DNA from: VGOB01 sp034435315 | GTDB taxonomy: Bacteria; Chloroflexota; Anaerolineae; UBA4142 | Assembly (NCBI GenBank): GCA_034435315.1 | Contig: DAOTYB010000167.1 | Coordinates: 1-28,429 of the forward strand | DNA length: 28,429 bases | Reading direction: 5' to 3' | Shown: positions 8,113 through 15,215 of the stretch, one piece after another | Layout of the letters: each line of letters opens with the position of its first letter | How positions within the stretch are numbered: position 1 is the first letter of the stretch | Program-made: the position numbers and the translations under genes | The notes under the pieces: model-generated | Database searches by the model: none | The model's input: only the letters and a program-made list of their open reading frames with translations | Told to the model about the DNA's origin: nothing

Positions 8113-9189
8113 TCACCCCAGCACCAATTTCTTCACTCCTGCAATATCCAGCCCTTCGATTCCCATATTCTTGGCGTTTCTTCCTTCACTCCAAAAATCG
8201 CGTCCCAGTAATGCGCAGGCAACGTTCGCCAATCCTTCGCACGCGGGCATTGGCACATTGGCGATGCGTCCCAGCGCGACCATTGGCACGAGTCCCGTAG
8301 GCACATCTTCCCAGAGATAACGAGTATCAAGTGAACTTGGCGCAGCGATGCCGCGATACGCCGCGTTGCTCTGGATGCGTTCGTACAGCGTGTTGCCGGT
8401 GATGCCGTCGTAACTGCGCGCCAGCCACTCGCTGGCCGATTGTGCGCGCACGCCGAACGCGCGCGCGACCGCGAGTCGTTCGGCATCCATCACCTCAATC
8501 ACGCGCGCGATGCTGGGCGTCATATCGCGATAGAACTCGAACGGCACGCCGGACTCGATGCGCCCCACACTGAGAATCGTCGTCGGCGGATGAAACATTG
8601 CGCCGATATTATCCAAGCCGGTTTCGAGCACATCGTTCGCCGCGACGAACTGCGGATAGAGCGGCTGAAGGCGTTCGAGAACATACGCGGTATCGCGCGC
8701 GGGCAGTGCAGCCAGCGTGACCGCGTGCTTGACCATCGTGATGCGCACGCGTGCAGGCGCGGAAATGCGGCACGTGTAGAGGAGCGTCTGCGCTTCGGCA
8801 ACGAACACGCGCGCAGTGACACCGCGCTGGCGCAAGACGTTGCGAAATTCCAATGCGCCACCCGTGCGACCGGGATTGAGGAGAATGACTTGATCGTCGC
8901 GCAAATGCGGCGCGCACACCTCCGCCATAAACGCGTGCGCGTTCGCGGGAACGACGACGAACAGGAAATCCGCGTCCGTCACAACCGCTGCAATGTCCGT
9001 CGTAACCAGTTCAAGCGCGCCAAAGCCCTCGATGACACCTTCGCATGTAACGCCGCGCGCACTTTGCAGTGCAATGATTTCGTTTTCAAATTTGTTGTAG
9101 AGCCGCACCGGATACCCGCGCAGCGCCAGATCCCCCGCAAACGCGTGCGCGCCGTTCCCCGCCCCCAGAATCGCAATAGATGACTTCAT
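8113..9189 (-). CDS. Opine dehydrogenase family enzyme (octopine/nopaline/CENDH-like)
   Basis: A 358-residue NAD(P)-dependent dehydrogenase of the octopine/nopaline family (NAD-binding Rossmann domain plus PF02317). The nucleotide loop is GAGNGAHA (residues 10-17). The catalytic set known from N-(1-D-carboxyethyl)-L-norvaline dehydrogenase (Arg143, His202, Asp297) appears here as Arg141 (YTCRISAP), His200 (GAMFHPPT) and Asp295 (WEDVPTGL), each shifted by two. The enzyme should therefore be active. The family interconverts an opine (a secondary amine dicarboxylate) with an amino acid and a 2-oxo acid. It starts 31 bases after the mutase-MutL gene and precedes an Opp-type importer, so oxidative cleavage of an imported opine-like compound is the simplest role. 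A biosynthetic (opine or metallophore) role is the alternative. Start ATG 9189. Confidence 0.85.
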   Translation of the reverse strand: MKSSIAILGAGNGAHAFAGDLALRGYPVRLYNKFENEIIALQSARGVTCEGVIEGFGALELVTTDIAAVVTDADFLFVVVPANAHAFMAEVCAPHLRDDQVILLNPGRTGGALEFRNVLRQRGVTARVFVAEAQTLLYTCRISAPARVRITMVKHAVTLAALPARDTAYVLERLQPLYPQFVAANDVLETGLDNIGAMFHPPTTILSVGRIESGVPFEFYRDMTPSIARVIEVMDAERLAVARAFGVRAQSASEWLARSYDGITGNTLYERIQSNAAYRGIAAPSSLDTRYLWEDVPTGLVPMVALGRIANVPMPACEGLANVACALLGRDFWSEGRNAKNMGIEGLDIAGVKKLVLG

Positions 9190-9240
9190 TTTTGGCTCAT
9201 TGGTTCATTGGCACATTGGCTCATTGACGAATTGGCACTT
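9190..9240. repeat. Octamer tandem repeat (TTGGCTCA)n entering a gene end
   Basis: About six imperfect 8-bp units (TGGCTCAT, TGGTTCAT, TGGCACAT, TGGCTCAT, TGACGAAT, TGGCACTT) run from the start of the opine-dehydrogenase-like gene into the 3' end of the mutase-MutL gene. They supply that gene's last codons (VPIRQ) and its TGA stop. Confidence 0.85.
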
Positions 9241-12200
9241 CGAGCCGCACCAACTCGCGTTTCATCACGCGCAGGGCTTTTTCGGGATCCACACGCCCGT
9301 ACAACCCGCCCAGAATGCTCACGAGGTACTGTGCATCGAGCAACACCGCGCCATTCGGACGCAAGATGTGCGGCTCGTCGGGATTGTAGAGCACACCTTG
9401 CGCGATTAGCGCAAGATCGTCAAGGTATCCCGGCGCGCGCTCCTGGCATTTGTGATACACCGTCCCGCCGATGATCAATACCGTAACGGGCTGGTTCAAA
9501 AAGTTGACGCCATACTGCAAAAAGTACGTCTCGGTTTCTTCCACATAGCCGACGTGTTTACGCGTCGCAGTCGCGAGAATCTCGCGCGCGAGCCATGAAC
9601 GTGCCGTGTTCTCTAACGCCGTCTTGGGCACAGTATGGGGATGTTCTGCAATCCACGCGAGATAACGATCCAAATCTACCTGGACACGTCCATTGCGACT
9701 GAAAAGAAATTGTCCAAATTGATCCTCGCGGCGCGGGACAAAGTCGTTGGGGAAACGACGCGCGAGAAATTCGCTCAACTCGTCTTGCATCACCCCACTC
9801 TGGAATCGTTCCAGTTCCTTAAGGTTGACGGCATTGTAACTCAAGCCGTACTTGCCTTCCACACGGCGATACGCAAGGGGCGTATTCGGCGTCTTGAGAA
9901 TCGTACGCTTGAGACGCCTGGTGGTATCCGATCCTTCGTAGACGAACAGCGGATTGTCCTTGACGTTGGAGAAAAAGTCCGTCGTCGCGCCACCAATATC
10001 GAGCGCGAGAATGTTGCCGATGCCTTCTTCGTTGCCGTACCCGCGCGCGAGCAGGTTGATGCCACGAAACGCCGCGCGCGGCGTCGGGATGAACGGTGCG
10101 TCCATATACTCTTCGACCACATCAAACCCTTTGCCGCGAATGATGACGGTCTGGAAGAGTTCACGAATCGTCTCGTTGACGACTTCGATTTGAAAACGAT
10201 TCACTTCGGGCATCACATTCGCGGTCACGCGAATGTCCACGTGATTGGCACGGAAAATGTTTTCGATTTGCTCGCGAATGTCCTGATTGCCGGCGTAAAT
10301 CACAGGCACGCCGTACTGCGCGTAGGTGGCATAGCGCGCGTTCTCGGCAAGGAGACGCGCGTTGTGCAGTTGCGTCTCCGTATCGCCACCGTCATCCGTA
10401 CCGCCAGCAATCAAGATGATTTCGGGTTGGTCTCGGGTGTAAATCGCGCGCGCTTGTTCAGGCGTCAGTTTGCCGGCGTAACTCGCGAGCAGTTTCGCGC
10501 CCGCGGTGAGCGCGGCGAGATCGGCAGCAAAGCCCGATTCCTCTTCGGTCAGCGCAACAGTGACCATCTTTAGACCGCCTTTTGCACTCGAGCAGGGGAG
10601 GCGTACATCGAACTGACGCATCGCCTCGTCAAGCGGTTTCCAATCGCCGCGTTCTTTGCACGCCTCAAGTACACCCAGGCCATTCGCCAGGCCGATGCGA
10701 ATATCGTCCACGGTGGTGGGCACATAACGTAACCGGAATTGTTCACTCTTGGCATCGAACAAGCCAACTTTGGTGTACGTTGAACCGAAATCCACAACAA
10801 GCGCACGCCTGGTTTGCAACTTGAGTTGCGCGATGTTCTTGCCACGAATGGTGACTTCTTGATCCTCTTCTTCCTCAGCGGCTTCAGTTTCCGTGATAAA
10901 CGATTCATCAGCAGCGACCGAAACCGTCTTGTCAAAATACCAGGGGAAGCGCTGGCGCACCAAATCCACGCGTTGAATTTCGTCTTTGACCGGAATGCCA
11001 TCCCAGGAAATTACGCGACAGGTGCCACCAATCACTTTGGTCTTACAGCGGCTGACCATCTCGTACTTTTTATCAGTGACGGTCAGATGCGGCGCCTGGT
11101 ACAAGCCGATTTGCAAACCGAGTTCCAGCGCGTCGGGACTGATGACGCCACACGTCCCCGTAACATAATGCTCTTCGTTCGCAAACGACAGGAGCATCGT
11201 CTCATAGTTGCGTTCTTTATCTTCACTCGGCTCTTTAGCCCAGTCAAAAAAGTTAGCCACTGTGACAGGACCGTCATAGCCACCCAGCAACGCGCCATGC
11301 AGAACGTTGTACATCGCGTTGCGTTTCAACTCAGCGATGCGTTGCCGCACCCAGGGATCTGCCCAGATGTTCGGCACATGTCCCTTGACAAAATCCCAGC
11401 ACACCTGCTTGGTGATTTGACACGACTCGATGATGTCTTCGGCTTTGGCTTCGTGATGCGCTTCCGAGTGCGTGACGACATGCAGAATGTCCGGTTCGAG
11501 GTACAGTTGCGTGTAAATGCCAAACGCAAGATGTCCTTTGGCTTGATGCAAATCAGGTGGAAAACTGGGCAGTCCCGAACGTGTTTGCCTGATGATATAA
11601 AAATCATAATGACGCGTGAGCGGCTCGATAAGTTCGTAGGCCGCTTTCATCTTGGCGAGATCGTCGAGCGCGGAAATTTCGGGCGGTAACTCGAACATCA
11701 TTTGCATCACGTAATGCTTGATACCGAGTTTGAGCGCCATCAGACCGACGAGGACGTGATCCGTCACCTGCATATCGTCACTGGCGTAACGCAAACCCCA
11801 CTGATGGGGATCATTGATTTCGCACGGCTTGCCCACGCTCGCCCAGTAGCGAATCAAGTCATAGTGTTCGCGGAACGAGTCATGAATCGAAATAGGACCG
11901 CGCCCATCCAGTTGATTGTAGAAGAAAATCGGTACGGCGGGGAAACAGATGTTAAGGTACTTTTCCCACAGTTTGGCGAGTTCCAGCAACTCGTCCGTGC
12001 CGCTGTAGATGCGCGTCATCGGATAGTTACCGCGTTGTGTGGCGGCTTTGAGGCGTTTCAAATCTTCGATAGTGCGAATCGGTGCGCCACCTTGCCCCGC
12101 GAGATATTTGCTGGGGTCTTCTTCACCGCGAATGAATTTGGCAAGCAGTTCTTGCGAGGTTTGATCGGGTGCCAGCGAAACAATTTCGAGGGCACCGGCG

Positions 12201-12883
12201 TCCGCCAATTTTTCGATGCCTTCCACGGTTGGCTCAATCGTTTCTGCCGCAATGCCGATATGGGCGCGAATGATCGGACGATTCTCACGTTCGCGGACTT
12301 GCTGGATGCGTTCAACCAGATAATCCGACCAACGAACCAAAGTTTCCTGACGCTGAACCGGCTCACGTCGCGCAAAGCGTTCCAGCTCCTCCATCGTGAT
12401 GTAATCGTCCGCGATGACTTCAAAGAAATGATAAAACTCGGGTTTGTTGCTGTACTCTTGATTGATTTGTTCGAGGTCGTAATGACGTTCTTCGGGCGGC
12501 GTGAACGGGTCGGGTTCAACGGGAACACCGGTCATCGAGCGGACAAGATTGGCAGCGGGACGTAAACCGCCAAAACAATAGCGAATGCCCGAATCTTTCG
12601 GATGCAAGCCGTGTTGGGTTGCCAGCGTGACGAATTCACTGATCAGTTTGTCCACGTGCAAATCACCGAGGCGCATCGAAATGCCCACGACCTCGGGACG
12701 CGCTTCACGAATCTTGTTGATCACTTCGGGAATGGGCACGGCCGGACCCAGTTTGACCGAGATGTATCCCAGTCCCATATCTTGCATCCAATCGGCAAAA
12801 TTTTCGACGCCCAGATTATGGACGCACTTGCCAATGGCACCAACCATCACGCGACGTTTTTTGCGAGTTTCCGTACTGTCCAT
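9221..12883 (-). CDS. Fused B12-dependent amino-acid-mutase-like enzyme and MutL-type reactivase
   Basis: A 1220-residue fusion. Residues about 1-125 form a cobalamin-binding domain with GAIGKCVHNLG (candidate lower-ligand His22), GISMRLGD and CFGGLRP. The aspartate of the usual DxHxxG motif is a cysteine here. Residues about 205-640 look like a glutamate-mutase-E-type barrel (INDPHQWGLRYASDDMQ, VVTHSEAHHEAKAEDI). An acidic hinge (TEAAEEEEDQE, about 665-675) leads to a MutL/GlmL-family ASKHA ATPase (about 690-1220) with VVDFGSTYTKVGLFD, GGTDDGGDT, LALDIGGATTDFF and IIGGT. Standalone systems encode these parts as separate S, E and L proteins. The start at 12883 follows AAAGGA; the upstream extension to 12940 is repeat-derived. 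The substrate is unknown: no methylaspartase gene and no OraS/OraE-like gene is nearby. It follows the RpiR gene and leads the catabolic block. Confidence 0.8.
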   Translation of the reverse strand: MDSTETRKKRRVMVGAIGKCVHNLGVENFADWMQDMGLGYISVKLGPAVPIPEVINKIREARPEVVGISMRLGDLHVDKLISEFVTLATQHGLHPKDSGIRYCFGGLRPAANLVRSMTGVPVEPDPFTPPEERHYDLEQINQEYSNKPEFYHFFEVIADDYITMEELERFARREPVQRQETLVRWSDYLVERIQQVRERENRPIIRAHIGIAAETIEPTVEGIEKLADAGALEIVSLAPDQTSQELLAKFIRGEEDPSKYLAGQGGAPIRTIEDLKRLKAATQRGNYPMTRIYSGTDELLELAKLWEKYLNICFPAVPIFFYNQLDGRGPISIHDSFREHYDLIRYWASVGKPCEINDPHQWGLRYASDDMQVTDHVLVGLMALKLGIKHYVMQMMFELPPEISALDDLAKMKAAYELIEPLTRHYDFYIIRQTRSGLPSFPPDLHQAKGHLAFGIYTQLYLEPDILHVVTHSEAHHEAKAEDIIESCQITKQVCWDFVKGHVPNIWADPWVRQRIAELKRNAMYNVLHGALLGGYDGPVTVANFFDWAKEPSEDKERNYETMLLSFANEEHYVTGTCGVISPDALELGLQIGLYQAPHLTVTDKKYEMVSRCKTKVIGGTCRVISWDGIPVKDEIQRVDLVRQRFPWYFDKTVSVAADESFITETEAAEEEEDQEVTIRGKNIAQLKLQTRRALVVDFGSTYTKVGLFDAKSEQFRLRYVPTTVDDIRIGLANGLGVLEACKERGDWKPLDEAMRQFDVRLPCSSAKGGLKMVTVALTEEESGFAADLAALTAGAKLLASYAGKLTPEQARAIYTRDQPEIILIAGGTDDGGDTETQLHNARLLAENARYATYAQYGVPVIYAGNQDIREQIENIFRANHVDIRVTANVMPEVNRFQIEVVNETIRELFQTVIIRGKGFDVVEEYMDAPFIPTPRAAFRGINLLARGYGNEEGIGNILALDIGGATTDFFSNVKDNPLFVYEGSDTTRRLKRTILKTPNTPLAYRRVEGKYGLSYNAVNLKELERFQSGVMQDELSEFLARRFPNDFVPRREDQFGQFLFSRNGRVQVDLDRYLAWIAEHPHTVPKTALENTARSWLAREILATATRKHVGYVEETETYFLQYGVNFLNQPVTVLIIGGTVYHKCQERAPGYLDDLALIAQGVLYNPDEPHILRPNGAVLLDAQYLVSILGGLYGRVDPEKALRVMKRELVRLEVPIRQ

Positions 12884-12889
12884 ATCCAT

Positions 12890-12962
12890 CCTTTGATGAG
12901 CGATGACCAATGACCGACGACCAACACTTGCCTCGGTCAAAGGTCAGTGGTCTATAGTCGTA
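12890..12962. repeat. Heptamer repeat dyad (AATGACC / GGTCAGT units)
   Basis: GATGACC/AATGACC/GACGACC heptamers (about 12898-12922) are followed by GGTCAAA/GGTCAGT/GGTCTAT units (about 12934-12955), which are their approximate reverse complement. It fills the spacer between the RpiR-type gene and the mutase-MutL gene. I found no cobalamin-riboswitch B12 box here. Confidence 0.7.
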
Positions 12963-12964
12963 GA

Positions 12965-13831
12965 TTATTCCAACACCACCTTGCCACGCCGATACGCGGC
13001 GTCAATTTTACGGAGCGCGTGCGCGGTTTGTTTAGGACGCGTAAACGCTAAAGCGGCAATGAACGCATTGATCAACGCGATGACACTGGTCAGTGAAAGA
13101 GAGTGTGCTGCACCCGTCGTGGCAATCTGGAACGCGAAATTAGCATGCTGCGCGATGGGCGCCACCAGACTATCCGTGATCGCGATGCGTGTCGCACCAA
13201 CGCGTTGGGCATGTTCCATCACGGTGACTGTATCAGCCACATAACGCCAAACGCTGATGCCGATGAGCACGCTGGAGGATTTCAGGCGCACCAGTTCCAG
13301 CGCGAGGGGGATGCCACCGTTGAGTACCACGCGCACGTCAAATCCCATCACATTGAGAGAATGCGCCAGATACAACGCCGGACCTGCCGAGAGTCCACCC
13401 GCCACGACGAGAATGTGACTGGCTCTGGCTGTCACGCGCACGGCTGACCAAAAACGATCTGGATCGAGTTTGGCGAGTGTATCGTTCAGGTTTTGTGCGT
13501 CGAGTTCAAAGACACGCTGAAGGACATTGTTCGCACGCAGACCACCGCGCTTGCGTTCGATCTGTTGGACTTTGTGGACGTAGGTGGGCAGGTTAGCACG
13601 TACAGCGGCTTGAAGTTCGGGGTAACCGTCGTAACCCAGCGCCTGGCAAAAGCGGACGACCGTGGCATTGCTGACTCCCACTTGCTTGCCCAATTCGACA
13701 GCGGAGGCAAAAGCAACGAAGAGAGCATTGTCAAGGATCAGACGCGCCAGTTTCTGGTGTGCCTGACTCAGAGTGGGAAAGATAGCCGTGATGCGATCTT
13801 CAGGTGACGCAGCATTGCTCATCGGCAGCAT
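12965..13831 (-). CDS. RpiR/MurR-family transcriptional regulator (HTH + SIS)
   Basis: A 288-residue regulator. The N-terminal RpiR-type helix-turn-helix spans about residues 10-80 (VELGKQVGVSNATVVRFCQA). A SIS sugar-isomerase-like sensor domain spans about 110-250 (ILVVAGGLSAGPALYLAHSL, SVLIGISVWRYVADTV). SIS domains in this family bind phosphorylated or amino sugars, or related metabolites. It lies at the head of the minus-strand block and is the obvious candidate to control the mutase, dehydrogenase and importer genes (inference). ATG 13831 follows GAGGATT; ATG 13822 is an alternative. The frame stays open to a TTG at 13891, but that TTG is the -35 hexamer of its own promoter. Confidence 0.88.
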   Translation of the reverse strand: MLPMSNAASPEDRITAIFPTLSQAHQKLARLILDNALFVAFASAVELGKQVGVSNATVVRFCQALGYDGYPELQAAVRANLPTYVHKVQQIERKRGGLRANNVLQRVFELDAQNLNDTLAKLDPDRFWSAVRVTARASHILVVAGGLSAGPALYLAHSLNVMGFDVRVVLNGGIPLALELVRLKSSSVLIGISVWRYVADTVTVMEHAQRVGATRIAITDSLVAPIAQHANFAFQIATTGAAHSLSLTSVIALINAFIAALAFTRPKQTAHALRKIDAAYRRGKVVLE

Positions 13832-13862
13832 AATCCTCGACGTGCAAACTCTCCTGTCATTG

Positions 13863-13891
13863 ATTATACCACAAATCACAGAAAAATGCAA
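13863..13891 (-). promoter_or_regulatory. Sigma-70-type promoter of the RpiR-led block
   Basis: On the minus strand, TTGCAT (13891-13886) and a perfect TATAAT (13868-13863) are 17 bases apart. Transcription would begin near 13856, about 25 bases before the RpiR start codon. The AT-rich stretch just upstream includes TTGTAACAA (around 13893-13901), a short dyad that could be an operator, though this is only suggestive. Confidence 0.75.
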
Positions 13892-13993
13892 TAGTTGTTA
13901 CAAAAATTATTTTAGATGAAACACTCATTACACCCCCAGCAAGAGGCATCACACCATCCCCTTATGGGGAGAGGGTATAACGGGCCATAAAAC

Positions 13994-14028
13994 ATTTTCG
14001 GGGCGAGATACACTCTCGCCCCGAAAAT
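13994..14028 (-). terminator. Intrinsic-type terminator after the caspase-family gene
   Basis: A perfect 15-bp stem (ATTTTCGGGGCGAGA / TCTCGCCCCGAAAAT) has a 5-base loop. On the minus strand it begins four bases after the caspase-family stop codon and is followed by GTTTTA. The T tail is short, but the A/T-ended stem helps. Confidence 0.75.
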
Positions 14029-14031
14029 CTT

Positions 14032-14856
14032 TCAGACGCTTCTGGCACGCCGCAGCGTTGCCTGACATTCTAACTGAGGTGTCTGAGTATAGCGCGCGGC
14101 TTTGAGGTCTGCACGCACACGCTTGAGCAGTTGCGCGCGCGTGAGTTGGTTCCGGGTGTCACGCACATTCTTGCAGTAAAAGTACGTGAACGCGCCCTGC
14201 CACTTGTTCTCGATCTGCGCATCCGCACTCGTTTGATCGGCGCGACAGCCCGCCCACAAAATGTGTTGTGGCGTTTTCTTTGTGCCAAACGATCGGTAAA
14301 AACCACGCGACGCGCGCCCTTCGATCAACTCGAACGACCGCAACGACGGCAGTGGTATAAAGCGCGGTTGACGATCGAGTAGAAAATCCACCGCGCGTAA
14401 ACCGGTGCCACTGTGGCACGTATCGAGATAGACTTCGAGCAAGACATGGCGCGGCAGTTGCGTAAAGAGCGCGTGCAGTTCATCGTCCAGAATGATGCGC
14501 TCGGGGTCCCAGTGATCGCCAGCGATAGCGAGGTCGTACGGGCAGAACGCTTCATCGTACTTGTCCGGTTCGTCGCCGCTGGTATCCGGTGACTGGGTAC
14601 CGTGCGAGGAAAATGAAAAGACCAGATAGTCGAATTTGCCGGCTTGTGCACCACGCACCATCCTCGTCAGATGCTCGATGATGTTGGCTTTGGTCGCATC
14701 GGAATCTGTCAGGGTGATAATATCGCGACGCGTAAAGCCAAAGAAATCGGTCAACAACGCTGCCATATTGCGCACATCGTTGACGCAACCGCGCAGCGCA
14801 TAGCGCGGAAAATTCTTGAAACGGTTGATACCCACACATAAAGCCTGGCGTGCCAT
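14032..14856 (-). CDS. Caspase-family (peptidase C14) protease
   Basis: A 274-residue single-domain caspase-fold protein. The first strand and loop read RQALCVGINRFKNFP. The catalytic dyad is visible as His85 in SFSSHGTQ and Cys147 in YLDTCHSGTG. An acidic segment between them (SGDEPDKYDEAFCPYD) matches the Ca-binding or substrate-loop region of metacaspase-like proteins. There is no extra signalling domain, repeat or membrane segment. Bacterial members act in regulated proteolysis or, when fused or paired with other modules, in defence and cell death. Neither context is visible here. ATG 14856 has an ideal GGAGGAACA SD; the extension to 14883 lacks one. It has its own terminator and is probably monocistronic. 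Confidence 0.88.
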   Translation of the reverse strand: MARQALCVGINRFKNFPRYALRGCVNDVRNMAALLTDFFGFTRRDIITLTDSDATKANIIEHLTRMVRGAQAGKFDYLVFSFSSHGTQSPDTSGDEPDKYDEAFCPYDLAIAGDHWDPERIILDDELHALFTQLPRHVLLEVYLDTCHSGTGLRAVDFLLDRQPRFIPLPSLRSFELIEGRASRGFYRSFGTKKTPQHILWAGCRADQTSADAQIENKWQGAFTYFYCKNVRDTRNQLTRAQLLKRVRADLKAARYTQTPQLECQATLRRARSV

Positions 14857-15194
14857 TGTTCCTCCTGTGAAATAAGTTTGCAAAAGTCTTTTCCGCCATC
14901 GGAAGGTTACGGTGCTTGTTATTGCGCTATCGTTATACGGGCGAAAAATCTTTTGCCTCTACGGGAACGTCCCCTCTCATCCCCCTGCCCCCTGCTCTTC
15001 CCGCTTTGCGGGGAGAGCAGGGGGAGATGGGAGGAGGGTGTGTGGGGGCGGCGAAGCGCCCGCACACACCCCTCTTCCCTTGTTTCCCCCTCCCCACGCC
15101 GCAGAGCGGCGTGGAGAGGGGGCGAGGGGGTGGGGCTATTTCGCGATGGATAGGACGGCTGAGTAATTATCTGGCGAAAAATCTTTCGCCCCAA
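14857..15194. other. Non-coding stretch with hairpins and terminal inverted repeats
   Basis: No credible gene is seen in these 338 bases. They contain at least three strong dyads: CCCTGCTCTTCCCGC...GCGGGGAGAGCAGGG at about 14990-15022, GTGTGTGGGGGCG...CGCCCGCACACAC at about 15039-15068, and CCCTCCCCACGCCGC...GCGGCGTGGAGAGGG at about 15090-15120. A copy of the dispersed block seen near the window start (15124-15168) follows. ORFs on both strands are low-complexity. Confidence 0.7.
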
Positions 15195-15215
15195 CTAAGC
15201 GGAAAAAACTTTTGC
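14880..15215. mobile_element. Candidate MITE-like intergenic element with 18-bp inverted ends
   Basis: GCAAAAGTCTTTTCCGCC (14880-14897) and AGCGGAAAAAACTTTTGC (15198-15215) are inverted copies matching at 16 of 18 positions. Just inside lie two direct copies of GGCGAAAAATCTTT(T/C)GCC (about 14940-14957 and 15173-15190). The right end reaches into the last codons of the CPBP protease gene. I could not find a clear target-site duplication, so transposition is not proven. Confidence 0.45.
15173..15190 (-). terminator. Weak hairpin after the thiolase operon
   Basis: GGCGAAA / TTTCGCC form a 7-bp stem with an AATC loop a few bases past the CPBP stop codon. There is no long T run after it, so it is a weak terminator or simply part of the intergenic element. 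Confidence 0.35.

Noticed and set aside
8440..9183. Plus-strand frame opposite the opine dehydrogenase-like gene
   Set aside because: Antisense shadow; the minus strand carries the complete catalytic set.
9635..12565. Three long plus-strand frames opposite the mutase-MutL gene
   Set aside because: They are shadows of a well-supported minus-strand gene and have low-complexity, family-less sequence.
12884..12964. Cobalamin riboswitch before the B12-dependent mutase gene
   Set aside because: The spacer is only 81 bases and filled by a heptamer repeat. No B12-box consensus was found.
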